Origin: Parapristionchus giblindavisi
Taxonomy: Eukaryota > Nematoda > Chromadorea > Rhabditida > Diplogasteridae
Assembly (NCBI GenBank): GCA_943737045.1
Contig: CALSFV010000355.1
Coordinates: forward strand, 62,001-126,000
DNA length: 64,000 bases
Direction: 5' to 3'
Part shown: positions 11,250 through 21,391 of the stretch, in pieces
Numbering within the stretch: position 1 is the first letter of the stretch
Layout of the letters: the number at the start of each line of letters is the position of its first letter
Notes under the pieces: model-generated
The model's input: the letters and a program-made list of their open reading frames with translations, nothing else
Told to the model about the DNA's origin: nothing
Databases searched by the model: none
Position numbers and translations under genes: made by a program

Positions 11250-14050
11250 ATGTTCGCCGGTTTAATAAATACTCAGATGGAAACTCAAAGTCAATTGATC
11301 TTTCTGCCATTACTGCCAATTGCCGCTCGATAAAGAATAAGCTGCCTTACCTCTCTCAGATTCTCTCCCACAATCATTCAATCATCTGCCTTACAGAAAC
11401 ATGGCTCGGTCCTTCTTTTCCCAATTCCTTATTACTTGATTCGTATCACCAAACTTACAATGTTTATCGTAGAGATAGAAATATGAATGGTGGAGGTGTA
11501 GCCATCATCATTCACTCTTCAATCAGTGCTGTACAAATAGCTAGTGAGGTAGTAAAGGGCTCCCATGAATTAGCTGCCGTAGATATCGATATAAATGGTG
11601 ATCTACTTAGAATCATATGTGCATACCGTAATCCGAAAGCGAATGCATCCCATACGGATTCACTCATAAAATCGATAACTGATCTTTGCTCTTGCGCCCA
11701 ACCATCCATAATTACTGGTGATTTAAACTTTCCTGATATTAATTGGGGAGCGTTCCCTATGCCACAAACGGTTGCCCCCTCCTCTCAATCATTTCTTGAT
11801 TTTTGTAATACATTAAAGCTCGCTCAGTTGGTTAAAGATCCGACCCACATACACGGAAATACATTAGATCTCCTGCTTTGTAATCACCCTAACCTAATAA
11901 GACAAATCAATATTGGCCCGCCGTTTTGTAAGTCTGATCATTATACAATTGATTTCAAGATATCTGTGGAACACTCTGTTCCTTCATTTGTGTTGAAAAG
12001 AGACTACAGAAAGGCGAATTACGATCTCATTAATGTACAATTAGCAAATGTTGACTGGACAGGTTTATTCTCTACAATAGTGGGAGTAGATCAAATGTAT
12101 GACATATTGCTAAAATTAATTCAAAAATCGATAGATATCCATGTACCATGGACTAGAATAAATGTTACCCATGGGAAACTCCCTCCCCATATCGAAAGAC
12201 TCTTGCACAGAAGGTTTTGTGCTTGGCAGAAATCAATCAATAGCAAGGACCCCCTTGATAGTCATAATTTTGAACAACTAAATAAGGAATTCAGAAAAGA
12301 ATTGGATAGATACCAGAAAACCATAGAACGGAAAATAATCGATAGCGAAGATAGTAATAAGTTCTTTCGATATATGAAGCGCTGCTCAAATAAAGAGAAA
12401 GGAGTTGAGGGACTTAAGGACAAAAATGGCCTTCTCATTATGGATGACTTAGGTAAAGCTAACCTACTTGCAAATGCGTTTGCGGGTGTATTCACTGTTG
12501 ATAATGGTACACTACCCCAACTTTCACAACTCCCAACTTTTGGCAATTATCAAGAACCACTGTTTATTCGACATGAAATATGTGCCCTAATTGAAAAATG
12601 GAAGCGCTCTTCCTGTCGTACTCCAGAGAATATAGATCTCTCATTCATTAAGAAAATAGCGGTACCAATAGCTGAACCACTAGAAATAATCTTTCGTCAT
12701 TCCTTTGAAACAGGGGTGGTTCCTTCCCCCTGGCATCATTCCATCATTACCCCTGTCAAGAAATCACCACCTTTTTCGGACCCACTAAACTATAGACCAA
12801 TTTCTATTACCTCTTTCTTCTGTAGAATATTTGAGCGTCTGTTATGCAAATCAATAATTACTCATTGTGAATCGTTAGCAATATTCCCAGATGAACAATA
12901 TGGTTTCAGACAGAAAAGATCGCGCGAAATGCAAATGTTGGAAGTATTGGAGCATTGGACTTCTTCTATCAGCGAAGGAAAACCGGTTGATGTAATATAT
13001 TTTGACTTTGCAAAAGCGTTCGATAGAGTTTCTCATGCTAAACTCCAAATGAAACTTGGAACCATTGGATTGTCGGATAAGACTGTTAATTGGATATTCG
13101 CCTATTTAAGTAATCGATCCTTCCAGGTTAGAGTCCGTGAAAAGCTATCACATTCACTTAGTGTTACAAGCGGTGTCCCACAGGGCTCCGTTTTGGGTCC
13201 GCTTCTTTTCCTCATATATACCTCGGAAATTCCTTCACTAGCCCAACAAAACGGAGTTGTAGCTAGAATGTACGCAGATGATATAAAAATTTATCGCTCT
13301 TTTGAAGCTGGTGATTCCCCGTTACACCTACAAACATCAATCGATACCATTGTAAAATGGTCCGATGAGTGGCAACTTCCACTTGCTGCGCACAAATGTA
13401 ATTCATTACACCTAAGTAGATCTAACCCTAAGCGAAAATACAACATCGGAACTGCAACTCTTGAGCAGAAGGACATGGTTAGAGATCTCGGTTTCCTCAT
13501 TCAGAAGACCCTAACTTTCTCCGCCCATAGCAGACAAACAGCTTCAAAGGCGAAAACTGCATGCCACATAATCCTTAGAGCTCTTCGCACCAAAAATGTA
13601 GCCATCCTACTAAAAACATATTCAATCTATATCAGACCCATACTTGAAAGTGCATCTACAGTTTTTAATCCATACCAAAAAGGTGACAAAAAGATCTTAG
13701 AACGAGTTCAGAATTATTTCACTAGACGAGTATTCAAGCGCTGTTTTAATGCAGCGTGGGATTCAATGCCGAAAGTTTCCCTTAGGAATAAACAACTAAA
13801 CTTAGATACTCTAGAAAAGCGTAGAGAAGAAATAGATATCAAAGCTGCCATGAAATTTATCAGAGGTAAATATAGGATCTCAAATTTAAAACCTCACTAC
13901 TTCCGCCCCTATATCACTCATAATGGTCTAAATTTCAACAATCCAGGCTCACGATTTCATTACAGGCATAATAGCTTCTTTCCTAGAGCGGCAAGGCTCC
14001 TCGTACAACCGAAAAACCGAATTACTTTCAGTTTCCCCGAGTTAAATTGA
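11204..14050 (+). CDS. retrotransposon ORF2: AP endonuclease plus reverse transcriptase
   Basis: About 945 residues. The N-terminal endonuclease/exonuclease/phosphatase domain shows ANCRSI, TETWLG, GGGVAIII, GDLNFPDINW and SDHYTIDF, covering its catalytic Asn, Glu, Asp and His positions. The reverse transcriptase shows NYRPIS, YGFRQKRS, VIYFDFAKAFD, SGVPQGSVLGPLLF, catalytic YADD and WQLPLAAHKC, followed by the usual C-terminal helical region. No RNase H or zinc knuckle is visible. The layout fits the CR1/Rex/Jockey group. The enzyme nicks target DNA and primes reverse transcription in place. There is no ATG at the start of the frame; the first in-frame methionine is far into the endonuclease, so synthesis by frameshift or reinitiation from ORF1 is inferred. 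No internal stop. Confidence 0.9.
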   Translation, partial: SIRLPPTFRCSGKLVNVRRFNKYSDGNSKSIDLSAITANCRSIKNKLPYLSQILSHNHSIICLTETWLGPSFPNSLLLDSYHQTYNVYRRDRNMNGGGVAIIIHSSISAVQIASEVVKGSHELAAVDIDINGDLLRIICAYRNPKANASHTDSLIKSITDLCSCAQPSIITGDLNFPDINWGAFPMPQTVAPSSQSFLDFCNTLKLAQLVKDPTHIHGNTLDLLLCNHPNLIRQINIGPPFCKSDHYTIDFKISVEHSVPSFVLKRDYRKANYDLINVQLANVDWTGLFSTIVGVDQMYDILLKLIQKSIDIHVPWTRINVTHGKLPPHIERLLHRRFCAWQKSINSKDPLDSHNFEQLNKEFRKELDRYQKTIERKIIDSEDSNKFFRYMKRCSNKEKGVEGLKDKNGLLIMDDLGKANLLANAFAGVFTVDNGTLPQLSQLPTFGNYQEPLFIRHEICALIEKWKRSSCRTPENIDLSFIKKIAVPIAEPLEIIFRHSFETGVVPSPWHHSIITPVKKSPPFSDPLNYRPISITSFFCRIFERLLCKSIITHCESLAIFPDEQYGFRQKRSREMQMLEVLEHWTSSISEGKPVDVIYFDFAKAFDRVSHAKLQMKLGTIGLSDKTVNWIFAYLSNRSFQVRVREKLSHSLSVTSGVPQGSVLGPLLFLIYTSEIPSLAQQNGVVARMYADDIKIYRSFEAGDSPLHLQTSIDTIVKWSDEWQLPLAAHKCNSLHLSRSNPKRKYNIGTATLEQKDMVRDLGFLIQKTLTFSAHSRQTASKAKTACHIILRALRTKNVAILLKTYSIYIRPILESASTVFNPYQKGDKKILERVQNYFTRRVFKRCFNAAWDSMPKVSLRNKQLNLDTLEKRREEIDIKAAMKFIRGKYRISNLKPHYFRPYITHNGLNFNNPGSRFHYRHNSFFPRAARLLVQPKNRITFSFPELN
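11216..11222 (+). promoter_or_regulatory. candidate -1 ribosomal frameshift site (CCCCCCA)
   Basis: In the ORF1 frame the codons read TGC CCC CCA, so C CCC CCA fits the X XXY YYZ heptamer exactly. A -1 shift enters the ORF2 frame, which is open from 11204 and has no nearby ATG. The ORF1 stop follows 25 nt later. A downstream pseudoknot was not evaluated. Confidence 0.5.
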
Positions 14051-15347
14051 CAAGATATTTGCCCTATCCCATAGACCTATGTCCATTATTCAACCTCCAC
14101 GTTTGTTTTGTTGTTGTGTGTTCATCATTCTTTTAAATTTATTTATCTATTATTATTTACCGTGTTTTCTTGTAAAACGCATAAATTTATTATTATTATT
14201 GTTGTAATTCTGATCGAAAATAATGATTTATCGATTGTTTCCTTTCAGTCTTGGTCGTGTTGATTCTCGATACGATCATCTTCTCTTCGAGTCTCGTTTC
14301 GAGTCGGGAAATCTGCGGACAGCTATTCAGGTATACGGTATTATTAAATTACGGTAGAATTTGCCTCACTTAATTTTATTAGGTATACAATTGTACGACT
14401 TAATCAATAACGCATTTCTACTTGACAATGAATTCTTATGCCCTGGCATTTAAATGTCCAAAGCGCTTTTCGTAAATTATAGTGATAAATGTACACTTTA
14501 TGGGTGTGCTAATTTTTGTCACATTGGACGCTATGTTAGGTGATTCATTTTGGCTGTCACATTTCCATATGGTATCATGCATAAGCTAGTGCTCTACAGT
14601 GTCTTACAGTATCTTGTATAACCCCAAACAGTTACGGTATTTTCAAAACACCATCAATAATCCGTGTATACCGTATTCCAGACTGACCGTACCCACCACG
14701 AGCTCATCTTGCAACCGGACATTAATCAGTCGCGAGAGCATTATCAGTGGTTTTACTTTGAGGTAGGATATTTTAACGTTCCGATTGCTTACGTCAATTC
14801 CGATTGTGGTAGCGGGAATTTCAAATAATCAATTGATTGGATTACTGTAGATCTCGAATGGCGAAGCGAATGTGGAATACACGTTCGAGATTGTGAACTG
14901 CATGAAGACGTCGTCGATGTTTGTCCATGGTGGGTTACGGTATACTTGTAGTTGGTTGAATAGGATACGGTAGAATACTGTGGATTTGATTACTGTAGAT
15001 TAAGTGGGGTATTAGAGATAGTGGTTTGTCAACTGGTTGATTTTTTTGGTTTCCCACATAAGCTGCTCTGTTGGAAAGTGCTCTCAGCTGCGTTAATAAG
15101 TTTGTCAACTTGTTGATTTGATGTTTCTGCATATAAACTATACTGTTGTTGGAACTGTATTCTCGTTGCTTCCATATTGTTTCATTGTTGAAATATAAAC
15201 TATTTTCTCCTCCCAGGCATGCAGCCAGTGGCGTTTTCTGTTGGTGAGGCGGCCTCTGGACGGCCAGGATGGGTGCGCGTAGGCCACTCAATCTGCTACT
15301 ACCGTAATCGATACGTGATTGACGCAGATAGGACATAGGAAAAATCG

Positions 15348-15655
15348 GTGAGTGGGGTGGTATCGTGAAGTGACTTTATTGATTAATTGAGTGGGGTGGT
15401 ATCGTGAAGTGACTTTATTGATTGATTGAGTGGGGTGGTATCGTGAAGTGACTTTATTGATTGATTGAGTGGGGTGGTATCGTGAAGTGACTTTATTGAT
15501 TGATTGAGTGGGGTGGTATCGTGAAGTGACTTTATTGATTGATTGAGTGGGGTGGTATCGTGAAGTGACTTTATTGATTGATTGAGTGGGGTGGTATCGT
15601 GAAGTGACTTTATTCATTGATTGAGTGGGATGGTATCGTGAAGTGACTTTATTGA
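15348..15655 (+). repeat. 39-bp intron-3 minisatellite, copy B (about 8 units)
   Basis: Same unit as in copy A intron 3, expanded to about eight nearly identical units, starting at the splice donor at 15348. The unit-2 copy is at 27221-27528. Confidence 0.9.
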
Positions 15656-18054
15656 TTGGTTTAGTATTACGGTATTATGTCCAGTTGGGTATACTGTAGC
15701 TTCCGTTTTCAGATTCTTCTCTCTTCGCTTCACAATTGCCATGAGACATCGAGGCGACGTGTGCTATCTCGCCTATCACTTTCCGTACACTTACTCGAGT
15801 CTGCAGGAGGGGGAGTAAAGATCAAAGATCAATTTCTGCTTTTTGTATATAAATATTTGAATTGCACACGTCTGATATGAAAAAAAATGAAAAATAATAA
15901 TTGATATTTTTTTAAATATTAAAATATGAAATAACAGGCGTCATTGGAGTGCTGGATCGCTCGGACTCCTTCGACAGTTTACGTGAGACGAGATACGATA
16001 GGGCAGTCACTTGCAGGTTTCAATCTTTGCACATATATTCAGTGTGTGAATAAATTAGTTAATTTTATGAAGAATGGGTGGCAAGATACATATCCTTTTA
16101 ACTTCGTTTTTGCGGCTTTTCAGACTCCATATGAATTTTAAAGGTTTTCGATTGCAGGCAACCCGCTCACGCTGATTACCGTAACCGGCGTTGGCTCGCG
16201 GGATGAGGTGAGTGGATTACGGTAGAATGGCACGTATCAATATGAATAGATGATTTATTGATTGAATTCCAGGTAGCTGATCGGGAGACGGTAGTGTTCA
16301 CAGGTCGCGTGCATCCTGGCGAGAGTAATGCGAGTTGGATAATGCATGGTACGGTAGATGGATGATATCGATTTTATTCCTTTGTCCGGTTTATTTTGCC
16401 CTTTTATTATATTACACGGTCATGAAATTATCGATTTTTCACCAATCAATGATTTTTCAATAATCTTTTTTTTTTATTATTGATTTTGTCAGGTCTCCTC
16501 GAGTATCTTCTCTCATCAGAGGACGCCATTGCTCGTGAGGCTCGCTCACTCATCGTCTTCAAATGCATTCCGATGCTCGATCCCGACGGAGTCCTGTCGG
16601 GAAATCACAGATGCAGTCTGGCTGGTAGGTTACGGTATCCCAGATTTATCGATTTTGATCATTAGTTACTAGCGTACGCTTTGGTAGATAGTCTTTTATA
16701 TTTGATAATTGAGAAACTGGGGAGAGTCCAGTGACTACATATCGATTTTATCGTATCGATTAATCGATCAACCCAATCAATCAATATCTTCAGGCCATGA
16801 TCTGAATCGCATCTGGGATTCGCCCTCTGCCCATCTACATCCGGAGATCTATCACGCCAAAGCGATCGTGCAAGCAGCGGTAGGACTTTTTGAATATAAG
16901 AGAGAGGCTTTCTCGGTAGACCTAGTTTATGCTAGAAGAAAGTGAATTTGCAAAAAAAAAGAAGAGTGTACGTTAGAACGGGTTGTTATAATTTTTCTCA
17001 AACATCTTCCTTCACAAGACGAAATTCCGATATGATCACAACTTGAATGTGTACTCGTTTGAGTAAACGTAATGAAACCTGAAAGTGCAGGGGCACTTAT
17101 TATACTTGCCCTTCTTACTATGTGGGATTTGAACAACCTAGCCTTAATTATTGATTGGCTATTATCAAATACCGTATAGATGAATTATCGATTACAGTCC
17201 GAATATCGTCTACCGCTTCTGTTCGTTGATCTACACGGTCATTCGCGAAGGTCAAACTGTTTCTTGTATGGAAACAATCCTGATCAGGTTGGAGATCAAA
17301 GATCAACTTTGTTAAATAGCTGGTACTAACTTCATGAAAGACCAAAGATTAGCTTTCTAAAAGATCAAAGATCAAAGATTAGCTTTCCAAAAGATCAAAG
17401 ATCAACTTTGTAAATGATAAAAGATCGATAACTTTTCAGTCATGGCATCCTCCCGATGTGCTGCACTCGCCTAATCTCGAATTCATTGACATGGCAGAAT
17501 TGCTGGAGACGATGGCGCCCTCGTTCTCAGCCAAGTATGATTTGATCTTTGATCTTTGACGTACTAAATTATCCTTGATGGACCTATAGTTTAATGACTT
17601 ATACTAAGATTTTCAATCGAAAATTGTGAATCACAGAGGGGTGAGGTGTTCAAAGAGGATGTTGCCTAGTGTATTATCTCTCATCCGTTTGTAGGAATTG
17701 TCGTTGGTCGATTCAACGATCGAAGGAGGGTTCGGCGCGTGTGGCACTCTGGCGCCAACTGTACCTGCCCCGCGCCTACACGATGGAGTGCACGTACGCC
17801 GGATACGAGTCCGGACCCTATAAGGGATATCAGGTGAGAACGGAGAGTAGGTACACCCGAGAGTTTGAGTATAGATTGGCTAGGCTCTCGATGTAAAGTA
17901 GATAACATGTGCTTGATACATGATTGTGGTAGGTGTCATTTAGTATTGAACGATGAATAGGCCGTTGATAAGAATGACGGATCTCAATAACTGTTGTTGA
18001 GAAGGTTAATGGGTGATAAGCTTTATAGAACTTTAAAAAATGGAGTATTCTTGG

Positions 18055-18235
18055 GTGGGGTTATGGTAAAGGGGAAACGGTAAAAGGTATGGGTTACGGG
18101 AAAGGGTAAAAGGTATCGGGTTACGGTAAAGGGTAAAAGGTATCGGGTTACGGTAAATGGTAAAAGGTATCGGGTTACGGGAAAGGGTAAAAGGTATCGG
18201 GTTACGGTAAAGGGTAAAAGGTGGGATTACGGTAT
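18055..18235 (+). repeat. 27-bp minisatellite in intron 12 of copy B
   Basis: About six units built on GGTATCGGGTTACGGTAAAGG with AAA-rich ends. Copies A and the 36-kb remnant keep at most about one unit at this position, so expansion is specific to B/C. The duplicate is at 29928-30108. Confidence 0.85.
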
Positions 18236-18369
18236 CGGAAGGAGTACGAAGTAATCTTTGTCCTTTACAGATTGGTATCAGTGAACTGAAGGAGATTGGT
18301 CGTAACCTGGTACAGGCGGCACTCAGTCTGGTACGATCCCAGCGAGATCGAAGAAATGGCGTCAGTGAT

Positions 18370-18455
18370 CGATAGAGAGTGGCCAGCCATTGAACGATAG
18401 AGAGTGGCTGGCCATTGATCGATAGAGAGTGGCCAGCCATTGAACGATGACTTGG
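18370..18455 (+). repeat. 25-bp terminal minisatellite, copy B (about 3 units)
   Basis: ATAGAGAGTGGCCAGCCATT units immediately overlap the stop codon of copy B and end at GAACGATGACTTGGCC. The duplicate is at 30243-30328. Confidence 0.85.
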
Positions 18456-20218
18456 CCATCTTCCAGCCACTGATCCTATTTTCTATTTGATTAGAACTAT
18501 TCTGTAACATCTCTGTGTCGATATTGTCTCACATTTTAACATAGTAATATTGACAATTTCGAGGATGAGAAATTGTAGGCATTGTTTTTTTTGAAAAAAA
18601 ATTGTGTTTTAAAAATGGTTTAGCTAGATGCTATTGATTGATACTATACTATTGATACTATATTAACTGTTTTTTCTATACGTAGTTTGTAGTTTGTACC
18701 CTTACTTCTATGTATCCTAATATAGGTGTATATTGTGCGTCCATAAACTTACCCTCTCACATGAGGCACACATTCCAAATTATATGAAAAAAGATTGCCT
18801 TATTTCATCAACTTACCGTTTAATACTTGTATTATTAGCCCAGTACCGTTACAAAATGATCATCGTATTATTGTTATTAATAATTGTAATTCGAAAATCT
18901 CGATACTAATCAATAATGACCACACCGGTACACAGACTTTCCACTTGCATTTTATTTTTATTTTTTGTTCTCAAGAACCTCGAATATATTTTGATGCCTA
19001 TAAATAGTTTGACCGTTTTACCTATTTGCTCTACATGAAACATTGAATGGCATGATATGATACAATCGATAATTATTCGATTTCGCAACACTAAACATTC
19101 ATTCATTTTTCATTCTTTTCAAACAACTTCATCGGCTGGATAACGCTGTTGCCTCAGCTGAGATAATTAGTTTTTTTGAAACTTGAGCATTTCAAATTGG
19201 GTGAATTTTGAACAGGGTTACTCTCACTTTAAGATGTTCCCTGGGGTGAAATTCACTAGATTAATTCTGCGATTCTGCATTGGTGTATTGATAATGCGCT
19301 TCTATTTCTTGTTAGGCGTCTATGAGCTTTGTTAAATTGAAAGTTGGAAAATTCATTGAAATAAATGTGAAAAAAATACCATTTTAATAAATTCCAGGAA
19401 TTTACAGTTTACAGTTTAACGACCTTTATCAAGCACAGAATCATAGGGGAGGGAATGGTTGCCACTAAAAGACTGATTAGTCTGGGCGTGCTGAGGTCCC
19501 ATACAAGAGGTATTTCTATCTTAAATAATTCATCGTTCATCTTCTTGTGATCAGCTACTGAAGACGTTATTCAAAATCAAAGCCGCTACACTTGATCCTT
19601 TTCGAATAGTGAATCATGAAAGAGAATTCTGCAAAATAGATAAAGGTAACCCACGAAGTCCTCGCTCAATACTTCGTCAGCAATTGCTTGATGGAAGTCA
19701 TACAACTCCTGACTTGCCTATAGTCTTCTAGGAGGGGATCCTTTTACGTTGCTGATGCTTATTCGGTGAGAGAAGAACAGTCGAACGAGAGATGAACCGC
19801 TCAGAACCGAAACAAACGCAAAGAATCCAGGAATACTATGAAATAATATGGTGATCAGTCATAATATTTGAACAATCATATTATCCCACACAGCACATCC
19901 AGTCGTCAACCCGCAACCTCTACACCGCCAATGCTTTTCCATGCGTCGGTTGTAGCGAGATATCTCTAGCGGGTATTATACTAGAGTAGATATGGTCGCG
20001 GCTGAGAAGTGTTATAATTTTTTTCCTCAAACATCCTCCTTCAAAATACTTTCGAGATCACAAATTAGATAGTGTACGCGTTTGAGTAAACGCTATGAAA
20101 CCTGAAAGTGCATGGGCACTTATTATAGTTGTCCGTCCGACAATAGGATTTCAACAAGCTAGCTTTAATTATTGATTGGCTTTTATCAAATACCGTATTG
20201 ATAAATTATCGATTACAG
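18456..20218 (+). other. 3' flank of copy B and spacer to B'
   Basis: 18550-19350 is a diverged version of the shared 3' flank block. 19350-19990 is unique spacer without a convincing gene. 19990-20218 resembles intron 9 of the CCP gene leading to the first exon of B'. Confidence 0.55.
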
Positions 20219-20653
20219 TCCGAATATCGTCTACCACTTCTGTTCGTTGATCTACATGGTCATTCGCGAAGGTCAAACTGTTTCTTGTATGGAAACAATC
20301 CTGATCAGGTTGGAGATCAAATATTAACTTTGTTAGATAACAGATATCAACTTCATGGAAGATCAAAGAGTAGGTTTCGAAAAGATCAAAGATCAACTTT
20401 GTAAATGATAAAAGATCGATATCTTTGCAGTCATGGCATCCTCCCGATGTGCTACATTCGCCTAATCTCGATTTCATTGACATGGCTGAATTGTTGGAGA
20501 CGATGGCGCCCTCGTTCTCAGCAAAGTATGGTTTGATCTTTGATCTTTGACGTACTAAATTATCATTGGTGAACATAATAGTTTAATGAATTGTTGCAAG
20601 ATTTCCAACCGAAAAATTGCGAACCACATAGGGGTGAGGTGTTTAAAGGCATA

Positions 20654-20752
20654 CCCCAAACTAAGTTGAAACTGTTCGCTCTGGGCACACTCTCTCGCTT
20701 TCTTTGCCTACGAGAGAGTATTGCCAATGCGGAGAGTAAAATCAGATTGGGG
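20654..20752. mobile_element. about 99-bp MITE with CCCCAA...TTGGGG ends
   Basis: Terminal inverted repeats around CCCCAAACTAA/ATTGGGG enclose a CTCTCGC...GAGAGTATTGCCAATGCGGAGAG core. The same element sits at the same intron-11 position in D (54427-54523) and E (63269-63367), with a duplicate at 32527-32625. It is absent from copies A and B, giving empty sites. Confidence 0.75.
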
Positions 20753-20762
20753 TACCTTTAAA

Positions 20763-21095
20763 GGTGGAGACCCGCGAATGTTCATGCAAATCTCTTGCAT
20801 CTTGCTTATGCAAGTGTAAAGTCATATACAAGAAGAGTGAGTGACCCCTCATCAATCCCTTAGCGCAGTGGTAACACTTCTGACTATATAGCGCATGGCC
20901 GTGGGTTCGAATCCTATAGCCGAAATTTCCTATTTTCAAAAAGCGCGCCTTTGCATTGCAAGCATGATTCATTCATGTTTCTAGCGATCAATTAGCTGAA
21001 TTAGCGTTAAATAAATGGTGTACTGTATTTAGAATAACTTTTGCTAACTTTCTGTGTTTACAATTTGTTCACGAAAATATTCGCGGGAGTCCACC
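20763..21095. mobile_element. TIR element with TTTAAA target duplication and internal tRNA-like sequence
   Basis: Ends GGTGGAGACCCGCGAA and TTCGCGGGAGTCCACC are inverted with two mismatches and flanked on both sides by TTTAAA. Copies A and E have a single TTTAAA at this place, so both are empty sites. The duplicate is at 32636-32968. Confidence 0.75.
20852..20921 (+). ncRNA. tRNA-like sequence inside the TTTAAA element
   Basis: A-box TAGCGCAGTGG (20861-20871) and B-box GGTTCGAATCC (20904-20914) stand at tRNA spacing. The T-arm can fold with wobble pairs, but I could not build a convincing acceptor stem, so this is more likely a tRNA-derived Pol III promoter or decayed tRNA than a working tRNA. 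The duplicate is at 32725-32794. Confidence 0.5.
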
Positions 21096-21391
21096 TTTAA
21101 AGAGGATCGACGGAGGGTTCGGCGCGTGTGGCATTCTGGCGCCAACTGTCCCTGCCCCGCGCCTACACGATGGAGTGCACGTACGCCGGATACGAGTCCG
21201 GATCCTATAAGGGATATCAGGTGAGGACGGAGAGTATGTAGAGAGTTTGAGTATAGATTGGGAAGGCTCTCGATGCTAAGTAGATAGCATGTGTTTGAAA
21301 CATGATTGTGGTAGGTGTAATTTAGTATTGAACGATGAATAGGCCGTTGAGCCGTTGATTAGAGTGACGGAGCTCTTGAACACAGTCAATA

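Larger units (their letters stand above)
9900..14210 (+). mobile_element. CR1/Jockey-type non-LTR retrotransposon, nearly full length
   Basis: Contains a 5' leader, two overlapping open frames, and a 3' end running into a TTATTATTATTA tail at about 14188-14205, after which copy B intron sequence resumes. It sits between the exon ending at 9810 and the exon starting at 14249, in the same orientation as the host gene. The 5' boundary is estimated; no target duplication was identified. Both frames are open, so the insertion is young and may have been active. A second 5'-truncated copy at 23484 exists only because of the tandem duplication, not by independent transposition. Confidence 0.8.
4799..18375 (+). 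pseudogene. CCP copy B, full length but multiply broken
   Basis: Exons found: about 4799-4860 (ends GIR), 5007-5202 (SDMPRLSSYARFF), 7558-7665 (WVKIAY), 9655-9810 (KRRFVYDLDSLL), 14249-14330 (FESRFESGNL), 14682-14762, 14851-14929, 15217-15347, 15713-15806, 15938-16016, 16158-16207, 16273-16348, 16493-16624, 16794-16879, 17198-17287, 17440-17534, 17695-17833, 18271-18375. Lesions: donor GT lost after 5202 (AA) and after 7665 (GA); one extra base in the 7558 exon (TATACCAGAG against TATCCAGAG in D1/D2); a 5-nt deletion near 15330 giving an early TAG; donor GT to GA at 15807; NPDG changed to DPDG. A 2.35-kb palindrome and a retrotransposon lie in its introns. Zinc ligands HPGE and DLHGH remain. 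Almost certainly not producing full enzyme. Confidence 0.85.
20219..21220 (+). pseudogene. CCP 3' fragment B' (exons 10-12)
   Basis: Exons 20219-20308 (DLHGHS) and 20431-20525 (SWHPPDVL) are intact with proper splice sites. The third, 21105-21220 (YTME, GYESG), has lost its acceptor and about 30 nt of its 5' end: sequence jumps from TTTAAAGAG straight into the exon. Two transposons lie in the intron between. The last exon is missing here because the tandem duplication cuts it off; in the second unit the matching last exon would be 36388-36492. All upstream exons are absent. Non-functional. Confidence 0.85.

Noticed and set aside
17520..17560. In-frame stop after AAGTATGATTTGATC in exon 11 of copies B, D and E
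   Set aside because: The sequence is intronic once the AA|GTATG donor is used; the resulting junction K-N-C-R-W aligns with the family.
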